This document shows positions 23,649 to 35,366 of a stretch of 64,000 nt of DNA, in pieces. This DNA comes from Chromera velia (Eukaryota > Sar > Chromeraceae): contig JAHBMJ010003319.1 in NCBI GenBank assembly GCA_018398765.1, positions 27,911-91,910 on the forward strand, read 5' to 3'. How positions within the stretch are numbered: position 1 is the stretch's first letter; each line of letters begins with the position of its first letter. The position numbers and the translations under genes are program-made. The notes beneath the pieces were generated by a model. That model did not search any database. It saw only the letters and a program-made list of their open reading frames with translations, and was not told the DNA's origin.

Positions 23649-26600
23649 ATGGACGAGGACGAGGCGCTTCGTCAGGCCATTCAAGCCTCTCTGCAGGGGT
23701 CGGTCGTGCAGAGTCCTTCTTTTTCTGCAAGTCTGCTTGTATTGCATTTGCAGACCGATTTCCAATCTGTGAAAAAGTACACACAGAAGCTGAGTGACAC
23801 GAGTCGGACGCTATTGCGGCAAGGCGCTGCGACGGTCTGACCACAATGCACAAGAAAACTTGCAAGACACGAACGAATGATGAAGAAAACAGCAGACAAG
23901 GATAGGATGTACAAACAGGCAGGCAGACAGACACAGTCATGTTACAGTCTGGGTATCGGCCCGATTCCTTCCCTCTGTTCTGCGGTCTCACAGCAGCAGC
24001 AGGGGGCATGAGGACTAGAGCACAGTCCCTTGACTCGCATGCGTGTATAGATGATGTATCGTGACATTCTCTGTCTGTTGCAGGCAACCTCCGGTAGCGG
24101 CCACAGATGATGACGAAGAGCTGAAGCGTGCCATTGCCCTCTCTCTGGGCGAGGCCCTCTCCCAGGCCCCCGGCCAGGCTCCCGGGACGGGTAGCTCGGG
24201 GAGCGCTGCAGCTGCAGGACCCGCTGCTGCTGCGGCGGCGGCAGCGGCGCCAACGGGTGGTGGCGGGGCAGGGGCCACTGAAATTTCTCCCGAAAACTTT
24301 CTGGAGCCCTCTCAGAAAGCTCCGTCGGATGTGTTCACCCCCCTGGAAAAATTGCTGACGGTGGATGAATGGGACGCAGACGGTGTGGGGGGGGCTGCAG
24401 ATTCGGCCGGTGCCAATCAGGCGCCAGTGGATGGGAGGGGCAAACTGAGGGGGTATGAGGAAACGGCGTATATGCCTGGAGAGGGTGCTCCGAGCGGAGG
24501 GGCTGTTACGCCCTCTGAGGTTCCTCCAGCAACTCTGCAGTCGTGGATGTCTCTGGTGTTTGGATCAAACCCAAAGGAGGTGGATGTGCATCGATGGTGA
24601 GGGGATACTTTTCTTTTTTGATGTTTCCGAAATTGAACTTCCTTTGAAGAATGAGCTGAAGCTCATTGTAGATACGTTGCTGATTCGACCAGATTAAGGC
24701 AAATCGGGGAGGGAACTGTTCTTAACTTCTACTGCAGGGATTTCCCTCGAACTGCTGAATCCTCTCTCGCAGCTGTGCGAAAAAAAAAGAAACAAAGTGC
24801 CCCAGAGGGCGGGTGCTGCATGGGCGTCATTTCATCGGGGTCTTTCTTGTCTTCTCCGTCCTCCCCCTTGACGCCCCCCCGAGGCGTGTCTCCGCATGTG
24901 TGTGTGTGTGTGTGTGCATCTGTATCTGTGTCCTTTACTGTGTGCCTGTACCCGTACTTACGCATTCTGCTTGCGTGTGCAGGTTATGGCAGGGTTTCCA
25001 ATTCGACGCCGGACCCCTGACTCGGTGGGGACTCCGTCAGAAGCAGGGGGGGCCCTGTGGGGTTCTGGCGCCTCTCCAGTGTCTTCTCTTGGGGTCTTTG
25101 TTGTTTGGCCTCTCTGGCACTGGTGCAAGGGGGGAGGGGGAGGCCGTGGGGATCAGGATGGAGACGGGAGAGGCCGGGGTGAAGCAGAGCACAAAACTGC
25201 CGGGGCCCCTCTCGGCCGGGGCCCTTGGTCATAGACAAAGATGGGCTGCCCTCATTAACGCTCTAGCATATTGTCTCTTTCAGGTCAGAAACAGGGAAAA
25301 GGGGGCAGAGGTACCGACAGACAAGAAGAGCGAGCAAGCAAGGGAGAGAAGAAAAGAATGTGAGTGCAGAAAAAGAGATCAATAGAGCCCAGGCAAAAAA
25401 TCAGACAGAAGAAATATTGACACGAGAAGACGGATAGACAGACAGAGGGAAAGACGGTTTCGGTGCTTCACTTTTCGTCCCGCCTCTGAGTTCAGGGGTG
25501 CGAAAGAAAACCGATCTTCTGAAGGAAGAAAAATCGCGCAACAGAAGAACACTTGGTCTCTCGCCTGTCCCCATAACGATTCTCTTGGCTTCCTTCTCTC
25601 TCTTGTCCCTCCCGTTCTCCTCCTTCCTTCCAGGCAACCTGTCTGTCCTCGTACAGAATTGTGGCACTTCGCCAACTCCGAGGAGACCCTGAGGTGTGTT
25701 TGTTGATTTGGAAGTGTCTGTTCTCTGATCGGTCTGAGGCCTTTTTGATTTTTTTGCAGGAATTAAAAGTTGTGGTAGACAAAGCGTGCAAAACTCTGAC
25801 CAGCTTGTTGGTGAGGTTTCACTTACAATCCCACCAGCCTGCTTTGTGTGTGTGTGTGTGTGTGTCTATTGTGGGGGGACATTGCCTCTCCCCATTCGAA
25901 CCTGCCCCTATATATATATGTGTTGAATTTTGATTGCGTTGGTTGTAGGTGGATGGCTGGGAGGTGGAAGAGTGGGTGTGTGGACAAATGGATGAATTGA
26001 TGGATACACTCATTTGCTTTCTGCAAAAAAGTAAGAACGTATGAATATGTACTGTCTGTCTCTGTTTTCCCGAACGCAGGCGGAGCCTCTTCCCTTCAGG
26101 ACAGTCGTCTCTGAGATGAAGGCCTGGTCCGTCCTTGGTTGCATTGGGGTGTAGTGAATTGATTGCATTGGGGTGTAGTGAATTGATTGCATTGGTGCAT
26201 TGGAGCCCTTGCACGTCGAGGAGAAGAGAAGAGAAGAGAAGAAACAACTAGCTAGTGGGACTGCTTCATCGGATCGAAAAGGATTTCTTGCCACCCCCTC
26301 CCCCCTCGTTTTCCTTTCAGCTACCGCAAACCGGCAATCGAAGAGGATTTACATCATCAATTCACTAGGAAGCACCTAGCAGCTGACTTCCTTTTGCGTG
26401 CGTCAGTTGACTCTCTCTGCCCGACCTGCTGAAATTCTCGGTGAGGCGGGTATTTGAAGATGAATGAATGACCCTTTCGACGGAAATTTCGATTCTCCAT
26501 CTCCCCTGTTCCCTTAATTCTGTTTGCAGGACTTTCTCCTTCGGCTCTGCATCTGATCTGTCCAAATGGCTGGCCTCTCCTGAAGGGCTCGCGCTTCTGA

Positions 26601-29600
26601 GGGGGCCTACAGGGGTGCTGTCTCTGGTCCTATCTCTTGTACATACTAGGGGGGAGGAGAAGGTGGGTTGAGGGGTTTTCTGTCTCTCTTGTTTTGCGTG
26701 CAGTTATACTCTTGATTTGAGCGCTCTTTTGCTGGCGACCCAAGCTCAATTTGTCTGCAGAGTTCTTCATACCTGCACTTCGTTGACAAAATCTCCTGGG
26801 GAAGGGCAGAGGGGAAGAGAAGGAGAAAGAAAAACTGGTCCTCTGATATATCAATTCACGTGATCTGTTTTCATCTCGAGTCTGTCCCCATTACCGAGCA
26901 TGGTGCCTGCGTGTCTCTGTCTTCTTGTGAGAGAAGAAAAGGAACAGGGAAGGAAAGGAAAAGAATGGTGAGTTGTCTATGCATGGTTCTCCTCTCGTAT
27001 GGTCCGGCTGTCTGTCGTCGTGTGCTTGAGAGATCCTGCCTGCTGCATCGATACGATACCACGCGAATTAACACATGCATGCAGATCCGGACAGACGTTG
27101 ACGACCCCGAGAACCCTCTGGTGGGAATGTTCGGACACTGCTCTCAGGTCGGTCGGTCAGACATCGTTCCTTCCTTCCTTATTGCCTTCCTCTGGGGCTG
27201 CACGTCTTCTTGTGTGCCATTCATGTAGACAGACAGAATTTGCTCCTTCTTGATGTGGTTGCGTTGCTTTTTATGAATCTGCTGATTTTCAGGCTCGTAA
27301 GTCGACCAATAAGGCGGCGTGATGCGCTCGGCCTGTTGATTGCCTCCCCCCTTGGGCCTTTGTGGATGCGTTCTTTCTTTTTTCTTTCTTTTTTTCTTTC
27401 TTTCTTTCTTTCTTTCTTTTTTGCACGCCTGCGATTTCTTTGTGTCCGCCTGTCTTCTGCGTGTTCCTTCCTATTCAAGCGTCATTCACATGTGTTTGTG
27501 TCTCTGTGCATGCATGCAGGAGCTGGTGAATCTCCTTCTGACGGGCCGCGCTCACTCGAATGTTTTCGATAACGTGAAGAGCCTCGGAGACGGCATGGAC
27601 CTTGTGCTCAAGTGTGTTGGTCTTTTGCTTTTTCTTCTGTTGTTTTTGTAGTTCTCGATACGCTTCTCTCGTCGTGAAGTGAGCATGTTTGGTTTTGTCC
27701 CTCTATCTTGTTGGCAAGCTGGTGGTTTGAAAGATGAATTAGGGGGGCTTCAAGGGAGAAAGGGAAAGACTAGTCTGTTTCTCAGGAGAGAAGATTGGCG
27801 TGTGACTACTTTTTCGATGTGTCATCTATCTATCTATCTGTTTTTCAAAAAAAAAAAAAAAAAAGAAGCGCATCTTCTCCTCTGCTTGCGGTGAGCTGCG
27901 AGCGCCACTGCTGGCTGGGCGGAAAGATTCTCTACCGGATTCCTTCGGTGTCTTTCCAAGGCAGGTGTGGAAATAAGCATCTGAAGGCAGATCAAGGGCG
28001 TCACGCGCGCGCGCGCGCGCGCGCGCGTGTGTGTGTGACTACTTATGCAAGCACGTATGAGATACTTGAATGCACGTCACTTCAAATGTCTGCAGAGGAA
28101 TTTTAAGCGAAACGACGGTCGGGTACCTCTCTGAACTGGAGGTTATGAGGTATACTGAGGTCTGTCTATCTTTGTGTCCGTCCGGCTGTCTGTTTCTGGT
28201 TTCTGTCCTTCCGCAGAAGGCATGATGGGGATGGATGTGTTTGGTGACTTCTGCCTTGATCTGTTCATCTGGCCGGCAGCATGGATTCCTTCCACGAGTT
28301 TCGTTTGGTTCTCTGTTTGTCTTGTCGCTTCTTTGAACCCATTTGTAACCTCGCTCAGTGCCTCGACGTCGCACTGCCTTGTTGGCAAGTCAGAGAAAGT
28401 GCACCAGGCAGGCAGGCTGTGAGGCACAAAAGGAGAAGGGTGGGTGTGGAAACTGGCCCTCGCCTATCTTCCGATGCTGATTTTGTTTCTCCGTTTGCAA
28501 ACACATGTGCGGATCCCCGTGTGTTTGCATCGATCGTCCTTTTTTTGTGTTTCTCTAGCTGTGCATGTCTTTCTTTCTGTCTGTCTGTGTGTATGCAGGT
28601 AGGGACTCACCTGAAGCATCCGCGTCTTCCCGTGTGGGTCCTGGGATCTCCCGACCATTATGTGTCGGTGTTCGCTGCAGACAGAAAGGTGGCGCTGCAG
28701 TCTGTGGAGGACCTTTTTGAGACGGTGCGTCGGTGCGTTTGTCTGTGCGTGTGCGTGTCCTTTCGGGGGGGGCGGGGGTTCAGCTTTCGCCATTGATTAA
28801 TCTTGTTTGCTGTTTCTCTGCCGAGCTATTCTTTTCGTGCGTACAATCACTCACCAGGTCTGTCTCCACTGATTGAAAGACAGAACAGAAAGATCGTGGG
28901 GGGGGTCCGGTGGATGCCTCGTTGTTTCTGTCTGTCGCATTTCTTTCTGCACACGCACTGTCTGCTGGTTTATGTGATTCCTGTTGCCTGTGTGCATGCA
29001 TGTATGAATGCTTGCCTGCTTGCGTAATGATACTACTCTTTTTTTCCGTGACGGCTGGAGTGCGCTCTTTTCCCATGTTTTTGCCTTCAGTGTAAAGACC
29101 GCGTCTGTATGCGACTGTGCTGCGATTGCAGAAGGCGTTGCGTGTCTTTCGGAAATACGACACTGAGCATGCGGGGTTTGTGTCGGTGGCTTTTCTGGAA
29201 GAAATCTGCAGAGAACTCGGTAGGTGGTGGGGCATTGGGGGTGTCCGTTTGAATGTGTCTGTATTTGCCTCTGCTTTGTCTCCACACGCCAGTGGCGTTG
29301 CAGAAAGAAAGAGGGTTGGTATGGACAGGGAGCAGATCAATTGGGCCTGCCTGCATGTCTCGGCAGGGCTTGAACAGGTAGAGAGGGGGGCTTTCTTGGT
29401 TTACTTCTTTGCACTCTTCTCTTTTTCTCTTGCCCAGCCGCTTTCTCCCTTAATTACCCTCTTCTTTCCCCTCGCCAGGCTCGCGTCTGAGACTTGAACG
29501 AAAGGACTGGACCCTACCCTACCCTACCTTTTCGCGTTCCACAGCAGCCCGTTTACCTGCAGCCATCATACATGCAACCCTTTTTCCTCTCTCCTTCCTT

Positions 29601-29770
29601 CCCTCCATCCGTACAGGTGCGAGGACGAAGAAGGAGGTCGATGAAGTCTGGGTGGGACTCGGAAAGCCACAGGTAAGGCTTTGCTCCTTCTCTTGTCAGT
29701 CAGTGATGGATCATCAGGGCAATGTGCCTCGATCCATGCCTGTGCATCTGTGACAGGTTGACACACGCAG

Positions 29771-29829
<59 letters not shown>

Positions 29830-29869
29830 ACAAAACACGGACAAACGCACATAGACACAGACACAGATG

Positions 29870-29905
<36 letters not shown>

Positions 29906-30857
29906 AATACGCCGACTCATATGCCCAGAGAATGATTGTGAGGTTGAGTGTGACTGTGATTGGGTCTTTTTGTTCTAGGGCCCGGGTCTGTGGTGACAGG
30001 TAGATAAAACAAGCAGTTTTTTGTCTGGCATCAAAAAGCAAAAACCTGTCCTCGCTCACCGAGAGAAATAGGGATCTGGAATGGACAGACACTCCGATCT
30101 TCTATTTCAAGAATCAAGTGAGAGAGAGACATGCATCTGTCTGCTTCTCGTGTGTCGGCAGGACGGCGACATGATCCTTTGGAGCGTCTTGTCTAGTTTA
30201 ATTCGCCAGAAAGCGAAGGAAGAGAACACAGCCCGAGGGGCCCGCAGCCCCCCCGAGAAGTTCGTTCTCTTCCTCTACGACGGCCAGGACCCTCCTGGTC
30301 GGTCAGTGGGAAGGGCGCGGGGGGGAGGGACAGTCTTGAATGTGCATGTAGGGTGAAGAAATAAGTGTGCGGGCATATATAAACCATTGATCATGGCTGT
30401 ACGTACGTACAATCCTCGCGCAAATTTGTTTTTCTATGTGAGATAGGTGACGTTGGCGGGGCATGCAAATTCATTCGTGGAGAGAGACGTCCTCATGCAA
30501 ACCTTAGACTCTTAGCGTAATTTTTATTTACCACACCGCAAGCAGGAAAAAGCAGCAAGCACTGCTTGGCGGCTGTGCATCCGCAAATAAAGAGGCCTGC
30601 AAGGGTTTCATGGTCTTTTTCATCGAACTGGGGGGGCGGATGATATGCAGTTACACCTGAACAGATGTACATGTGTGTCTCCTAGTCTTTCATGTGCATC
30701 TTCATGAGTCCTTCCTGAACAGTGCCTAAGTCTTTCATGTGCGGCATCGTCTCTCTTGCTCGCTCGCTCAGGTCCCAACGTGAGCGCGTGGTGGTTGGAG
30801 AGAACTGACGTTGACCTCTCACAGGTATGTTTTGTTTTGTGTCTGCATGCATCTAGG

Positions 30858-30890
<33 letters not shown>

Positions 30891-31057
30891 NNNNNNNNNN
30901 NNNNNNNNNNNNNNNNNNNNNNNNNNCCCCCCCCCCCATGCAGGCCCAGCCTGACGGAGCAGACGCCTCCCTCGCAGCAGTGGCTCAGACGGTATGGAAA
31001 GGGGCGCTCCTGACTGAGGTCGAGATTGACAGCGCAGAGCCGTCTGCCTCAAGTTAG
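23649..31057 (+). CDS. MINDY-3-like deubiquitinase with two N-terminal ubiquitin-interacting motifs
   Basis: Sixteen exons splice in frame to about 648 residues: 23649-23698, 24084-24596, 24983-25283, 25634-25693, 25760-25810, 26080-26126, 26530-26662, 27085-27147, 27520-27611, 28096-28159, 28599-28724, 29132-29219, 29617-29672, 30162-30297, 30772-30824, 30944-31057. MINDY enzymes are cysteine proteases that cut Lys48-linked ubiquitin chains. Here QGGPCGVLAP holds the catalytic Cys (TGT 25056-25058) and SPDHYVSVF the catalytic His (CAT 28656-28658). Other family blocks are GVLSLVLSLVHTRG, VGMFGHCSQELVNLLLTGRA and HPRLPVWVL. Exon 12 resembles the MINDY-3 EF-hand-like insert, and VAQTVW near the end matches the conserved VVQTRW. 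Residues 1-16 and the start of exon 2 are ubiquitin-interacting motifs (ALRQAIQASL, ELKRAIALSL). An assembly gap lies in the last intron, outside the exons. Confidence 0.9.
26132..26203. repeat. 24-bp tandem repeat in deubiquitinase intron 6
   Basis: About two and a half copies of GCATTGGGGTGTAGTGAATT plus four bases. Confidence 0.9.
27368..27421. repeat. (TTTC)n microsatellite in deubiquitinase intron 8
   Basis: A pyrimidine tract on the sense strand made of TTTC units with a few interruptions. Confidence 0.9.
28003..28038. repeat. (CG)n-(TG)n alternating tract in deubiquitinase intron 9
   Basis: About 12 CG units run directly into five TG units. Uninterrupted alternating purine-pyrimidine of this kind readily adopts Z-DNA. 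Confidence 0.93.
29762..29906. repeat. (CA)n-(GA)n-(CA)n compound microsatellite in deubiquitinase intron 13
   Basis: On the sense strand this is CA/GA-rich, the opposite orientation to almost all other intronic tracts in the window. Confidence 0.93.
30863..30942. other. Assembly gap in deubiquitinase intron 15, flanked by (CT)n and a C run
   Basis: A (CT)n tract at 30863-30890 runs into 36 unknown bases (30891-30926), then a run of C, then ATGCAG and the last exon. The gap probably reflects failure to sequence through the repeat. Confidence 0.95.
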
Positions 31058-32698
31058 CCAGAATTAAGGGAAGATGCTGAAAGCCGGAATGAATGAACGA
31101 ATGAAACAGCCAGGATGACGATGAGTGCGCAGCTATGTGCAGCTATTGCATGGGCCTAGTAAGTGCCACGGAAAGGCGGATGACATGTTGCAAAGCAAAT
31201 TAGAAAAAATGCTAGTTTGAGCGACATTGCCTTCAAGATGTGAATGTTTCGAGCAGTTTTTTAACTCAGCGCAGTGAGCTGCAAATTGTGTTGTTAGCTC
31301 TGGTTTATAGAAATCGTAAAAGTGTTTTTTAAACTATTATGATACTTATATTTTGTAAAAGTAGAAGTTAATATAACTGCTTTTAAATTTGAATTGACTT
31401 GAATTTTGAAGTCAATTGAGGCAGTTAAAGCCGAAAGAGAGAAAAAAATATATATTAATTAATAAAAGAAATAAAAATGAAGAAAAACACGTGTTAACAA
31501 ACTCAACACATAAGAAAAAAAAAAAAGTTAGAACGACAGTTTTTTTTTTTTTTGCTAGAGCCGGGGCTATTGCTGCGGTACACTCACTGAATTGAGACGG
31601 TTAAAGCCGGTGAGCCACCACTTAGGCTCTGGCCAACTACGGGACATGACATGCAAGTTCCGTTCACATCTGTCCATCTAGATTAAGAAGGGCATTTGAA
31701 AGTGCTCGCAACACTACGGCGGCCCGTGATACCAAGAGTTGAGCGGCACTATTTTTACTTAAACGTAGCAAGGCAAACAAACGAACGGCACATTATGAAT
31801 CACCTTCTTTTCATCGGAACGAGGAAGAGAAAGGGTGGAAGAAAGAGATAGAAGAAATTATTTTAAAGAGAAGTCACTGGCTTATACCGCTCGAAGGCTA
31901 GGTTGGCAATTCAAAGCACAATTATGCCTTGAGTTGCCAGAGAGGTGGAAAACTACTGTAATGGTTGACTGCTCGCAAAATAAGCTGTTTTTGAGTAGAA
32001 GAAGGACAAATTAAAATTCGAAAACTGATAAAAAAGCGGGGTAAGAAATAGAGAAGAAAAGAGGAAAGAAAATTTAGAAAAAAAACTAAGGGACCAGACA
32101 GAAACTAAGAGTAATTGAGAGTCAATTTCTGGAATTTTCTTGAGAATTTACGAGTAAACATTAAACTTCTGGACTAACCTAAAAATTAAATTCAAAAAAC
32201 AATCACAAAAACACAAGGAAGACTGAATACATAGGTCAGACTAGGTGGGACTGAAAAGTTACTAGCTCGAACTGAGCCTCGAAGCGGTTGTAAACGGCTG
32301 GGCGTGTCATGTAGACCTTCCATGCACACGTCGAATTTTCTGACAAAATTGTGACCAAATTTCCATTCGCGCGCGCAATTAGTGCGAAAACTGCATGCAT
32401 GGGTAAATACTTGATTTTAAATTTGAATTCACCAATTAAGTCGATCCGCCTCGATCCATATACACATCCAGCTATATGGTGGCTCAAACTGGTTCCTCTG
32501 TTTGCCTTTCTGTCTTACCTGAAGATACAGCTTGCGGTTGTAGGATGAGGCAATCAAACTCTAGAGGAAAAGCCCGTCTCCCTTGTTGCTGTAAATCATC
32601 TGAAAATTCTTTGGGTTCTGACAATTTGAAGCTGTTCACTTGCCGTCTCCTCGGTCAAAATTTCTCTGTTCCTTCTTGTGCGCATTGACTCGGAACAG
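31058..32698. other. AT-rich spacer, no gene seen
   Basis: It follows the deubiquitinase stop. Stretches at 31200-31560 and 31960-32260 are very A/T rich. Two related segments containing 'gttaaagccg' occur near 31425 and 31600. No splice-joined frame was found. Confidence 0.55.
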
Positions 32699-33193
32699 AT
32701 GGCACTTCTTTATTTGACATCCTTTCTTTTTGTTTTTTTGGGCCTGTCGAGAGGTCTGCACCTCCGAGACGAGCGAGCCGAGACAGAGAAGATCAAGCCA
32801 GAAGACATTGGCTACAAGCAACTTGGCGAAGCATGCGTTGGCCAGGAGTGGGGGAAGACTGACTGCGCCTTTGCAACCGTGGAGTACGAGTCGGCACTGT
32901 TCATCGAGGACATCATCCAGCAGTTGATGTGTTTCACTTCTTCAGGAAACAAGGCCGAGGAAGGGGAAGAGGGCACTTGTCTGATTCCACAGGGAGGATA
33001 CTGCTGGCTGACCAGCATTGCTTCCTTGTATAAGAATAAAGATGGGACAACCAAAGCCGAAAAGTGGCAGGGGGGATTTACCATTCACTACGGTGGCTGT
33101 GGGAGTGGGGTTGGAAACTGTAAGAGAAAATCAGATCCCGCCAAGTTCGTTTCCAGAAAGAGGGACTACAAAGAGGTCTGGAAGTGCGCATAG
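32699..33193 (+). CDS. Small secreted cysteine-rich protein, function unknown
   Basis: This is a single-exon frame. The Met at 32699 gives a clean signal peptide, MALLYLTSFLFVFLGLSRG; the in-frame ATG at 32678 would add seven polar residues in front and is less likely. The mature part of about 145 residues has eight Cys (EAC, TDC, LMC, GTC, GYC, GGC, GNC and the penultimate KC), an even number that suits disulfide pairing outside the cell. It contains repeated acidic stretches (KAEEGEEG) and a Gly-rich segment (HYGGCGSGVGNC). I recognise no family. The frame is intact and ends at TAG 33191-33193. The codon pattern and signal peptide make a real gene likely. Confidence 0.7.
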   Translation: MALLYLTSFLFVFLGLSRGLHLRDERAETEKIKPEDIGYKQLGEACVGQEWGKTDCAFATVEYESALFIEDIIQQLMCFTSSGNKAEEGEEGTCLIPQGGYCWLTSIASLYKNKDGTTKAEKWQGGFTIHYGGCGSGVGNCKRKSDPAKFVSRKRDYKEVWKCA

Positions 33194-35366
33194 ACAGAGA
33201 GAGGGACAGAGCTGGGGCTCAAAAAGACAGCCGCATAATCGTCTACCTCCCATGCATGTGTGTGGAAAGTACATATATCCTATAGCACCGTTCAAACTCA
33301 ATCAAGGTACTCATTTCGGTGACCAACAGGACCTGGAACATGCCCTCTCTAAGCGACGAAAAGCTTGCTGGAAGAGAGAGCAAGAGGGAGGGAGGGATCG
33401 AAAGGAAGAAGGTTCCCTGCATGAACTGCGAGGCATCCCACAACCCTTCCACCAAGTATATAACGACGTGTGTTATGGCTTGATGAGGACACACGTAAAA
33501 TGAAACTTTCCCGCTCGATGAGGCATCAATGTAGTCGGAGGCCCAGTGGAACGATCCGGATCCAGGTCACATGCATGCGGGGGTACGTGTGAAGAAGAGT
33601 ACACAACTCCAATTAAGAAGAGGTTTTGTGTTAACATTCGTCGACCGAGCATCGGGTTTGAAGGAAGAGAGGTCCGCGTCGATCCTGCAGGCAGCATGTT
33701 TCTAATGGGCGCACTTCATGATCGATGCCGACGTGGTCCCTCTATTCAGGCGGTGAGACTCATGTTTCACTGGATTGGAGCGACAGAGAACGTCCAATTC
33801 ACTACGAATCGTTGAAGAGAACTCAAGTCATTTATAGAATTTTCTTTATCGACTTTCGACTTGTTGGAGAAGGCTTTGAACGTGATTTACTCTGTGCATC
33901 GAAAGAGTTCAATGGCAATTTAATGGACTGTTGTGCTGTCAGGGTCGATCATTTCATGTCATTTCATATTCTGTTCATGCTCCCTCACTGAGATGTTTGG
34001 CCACGCACATGCTCCTGCAGGCTTCTGTCTCTCTTCAAAATATTTCAAAATCGTGCAGCGGGCAGCTGCTCTTCTATTTTTTCGCTGTCATTTTATGCTT
34101 CAAGCTATGCCCCCTTCCTTCTTGCCGTTGTGAAATCATGATGTATGTGCCCTTAATTGGTTTCCTCATTTCTCTGTATTCTTTTACTCTGGAATGTATC
34201 TTGTGTGAGCGTCTGAAGTGAATTCAGCCTCACGACGCTTACCATTGATCTTTAGTTTGATGGGTTTTGTTGAGTGTGTACGCTGCAGTCATTCCTCTCT
34301 GTCTTAAAGTTCCTTTTCTATTGCGTATATGTTTCTTTCTTTTCTAATCTCCCTTCGGTTCTTGCTCTACTTTCAGGCAGCGCCTACTCTGGATAGTGCT
34401 TCCTAGATCTTTTGATTTTTTTAAAGCTAGACTGAGAACATCTGACTATAGTAACACTGTAACACTTTTACAATTGAATTCTAATCGACATTGTTTTTTA
34501 TATACTGATATTTGTTGAATTTAACGTAAGTTTGATGCATTTTTCTGGAAATTGCCGTAAATCATCATGCATGAATTAAGCTAAAATGTAGATCGGGATA
34601 GTTTGTATATATTTTCATCATTATGATACGTCATCGTCATCGGCCTATTTCTAGGTTTTTAATTAGTGTTTGATGGTTTCATATTTAATGATACCTTTTA
34701 GCATAAACTCTAAATAAATTGTAGATCATGTATACAGAAGTTGATAGAACTTAAAAGGTGCGGCAGTAGGCGGTAGTGGCCACGAACTGTGCATTCAGGT
34801 TGACACCGGGCCGGGAATTAATGTAGATGGGTGACAAAATGAAGATGCAGAAATTGATGTTTGCGGACTCGCGTGCTATCCTGCGCGGATCGAGACGCTG
34901 AGAATGCATGCATGATCTCAAAGATCGATTGAGTTTGTCTCAGAAAGGGGGCTCGTAGGGCTGGAGGGGGGGGGGGNGGGGGGGGGGGGTCTTATGTAGA
35001 GGTGGTCCCTCTGGGCGCCGCCGCATTCTAGCATTCATTACATACGCGCCGCCGCCTTATGCAACCAGCAAATTGATGGCTTTGGGGGGGGGGGGCGGTT
35101 ATGCAACGCCGTTGCATAAAGTATTTTGTACGAGTCCCCAAATTGTCTGACCTTTGTTCGGTTGCTCCGTGCTCCATGTGATCCATAGAAAGTTCCCCTT
35201 CCATGTCTGTAGAATAGGAATTAAGGGAAGTGTTTCATCTCACTGTCTGGTCTTCTGAGCGTTGAGAGTGCGTGCACAAGACACCTCATTGTCCATCTTG
35301 TGTCTGAGAAACACGGCGTGAAACTCTCCGTACGTTGTATTAATATAACGCTACAGACAAGATAAG
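33194..35366. other. Spacer with A/T-rich core and a poly-G run
   Basis: No gene is supported. Short frames near 33546-33990 and 33931-34221 lack motifs and starts. At 34968-34991 a G homopolymer contains one N, a likely sequencing failure. GC-rich direct repeats with GCGCCGCCGC occur at about 35017 and 35047. Confidence 0.5.

Noticed and set aside
28096-28149. GTATAC at 28150 as the donor of deubiquitinase exon 10
   Set aside because: It would create an in-frame stop on joining exon 11; the GTCTGT donor at 28160 keeps the frame and the family alignment.
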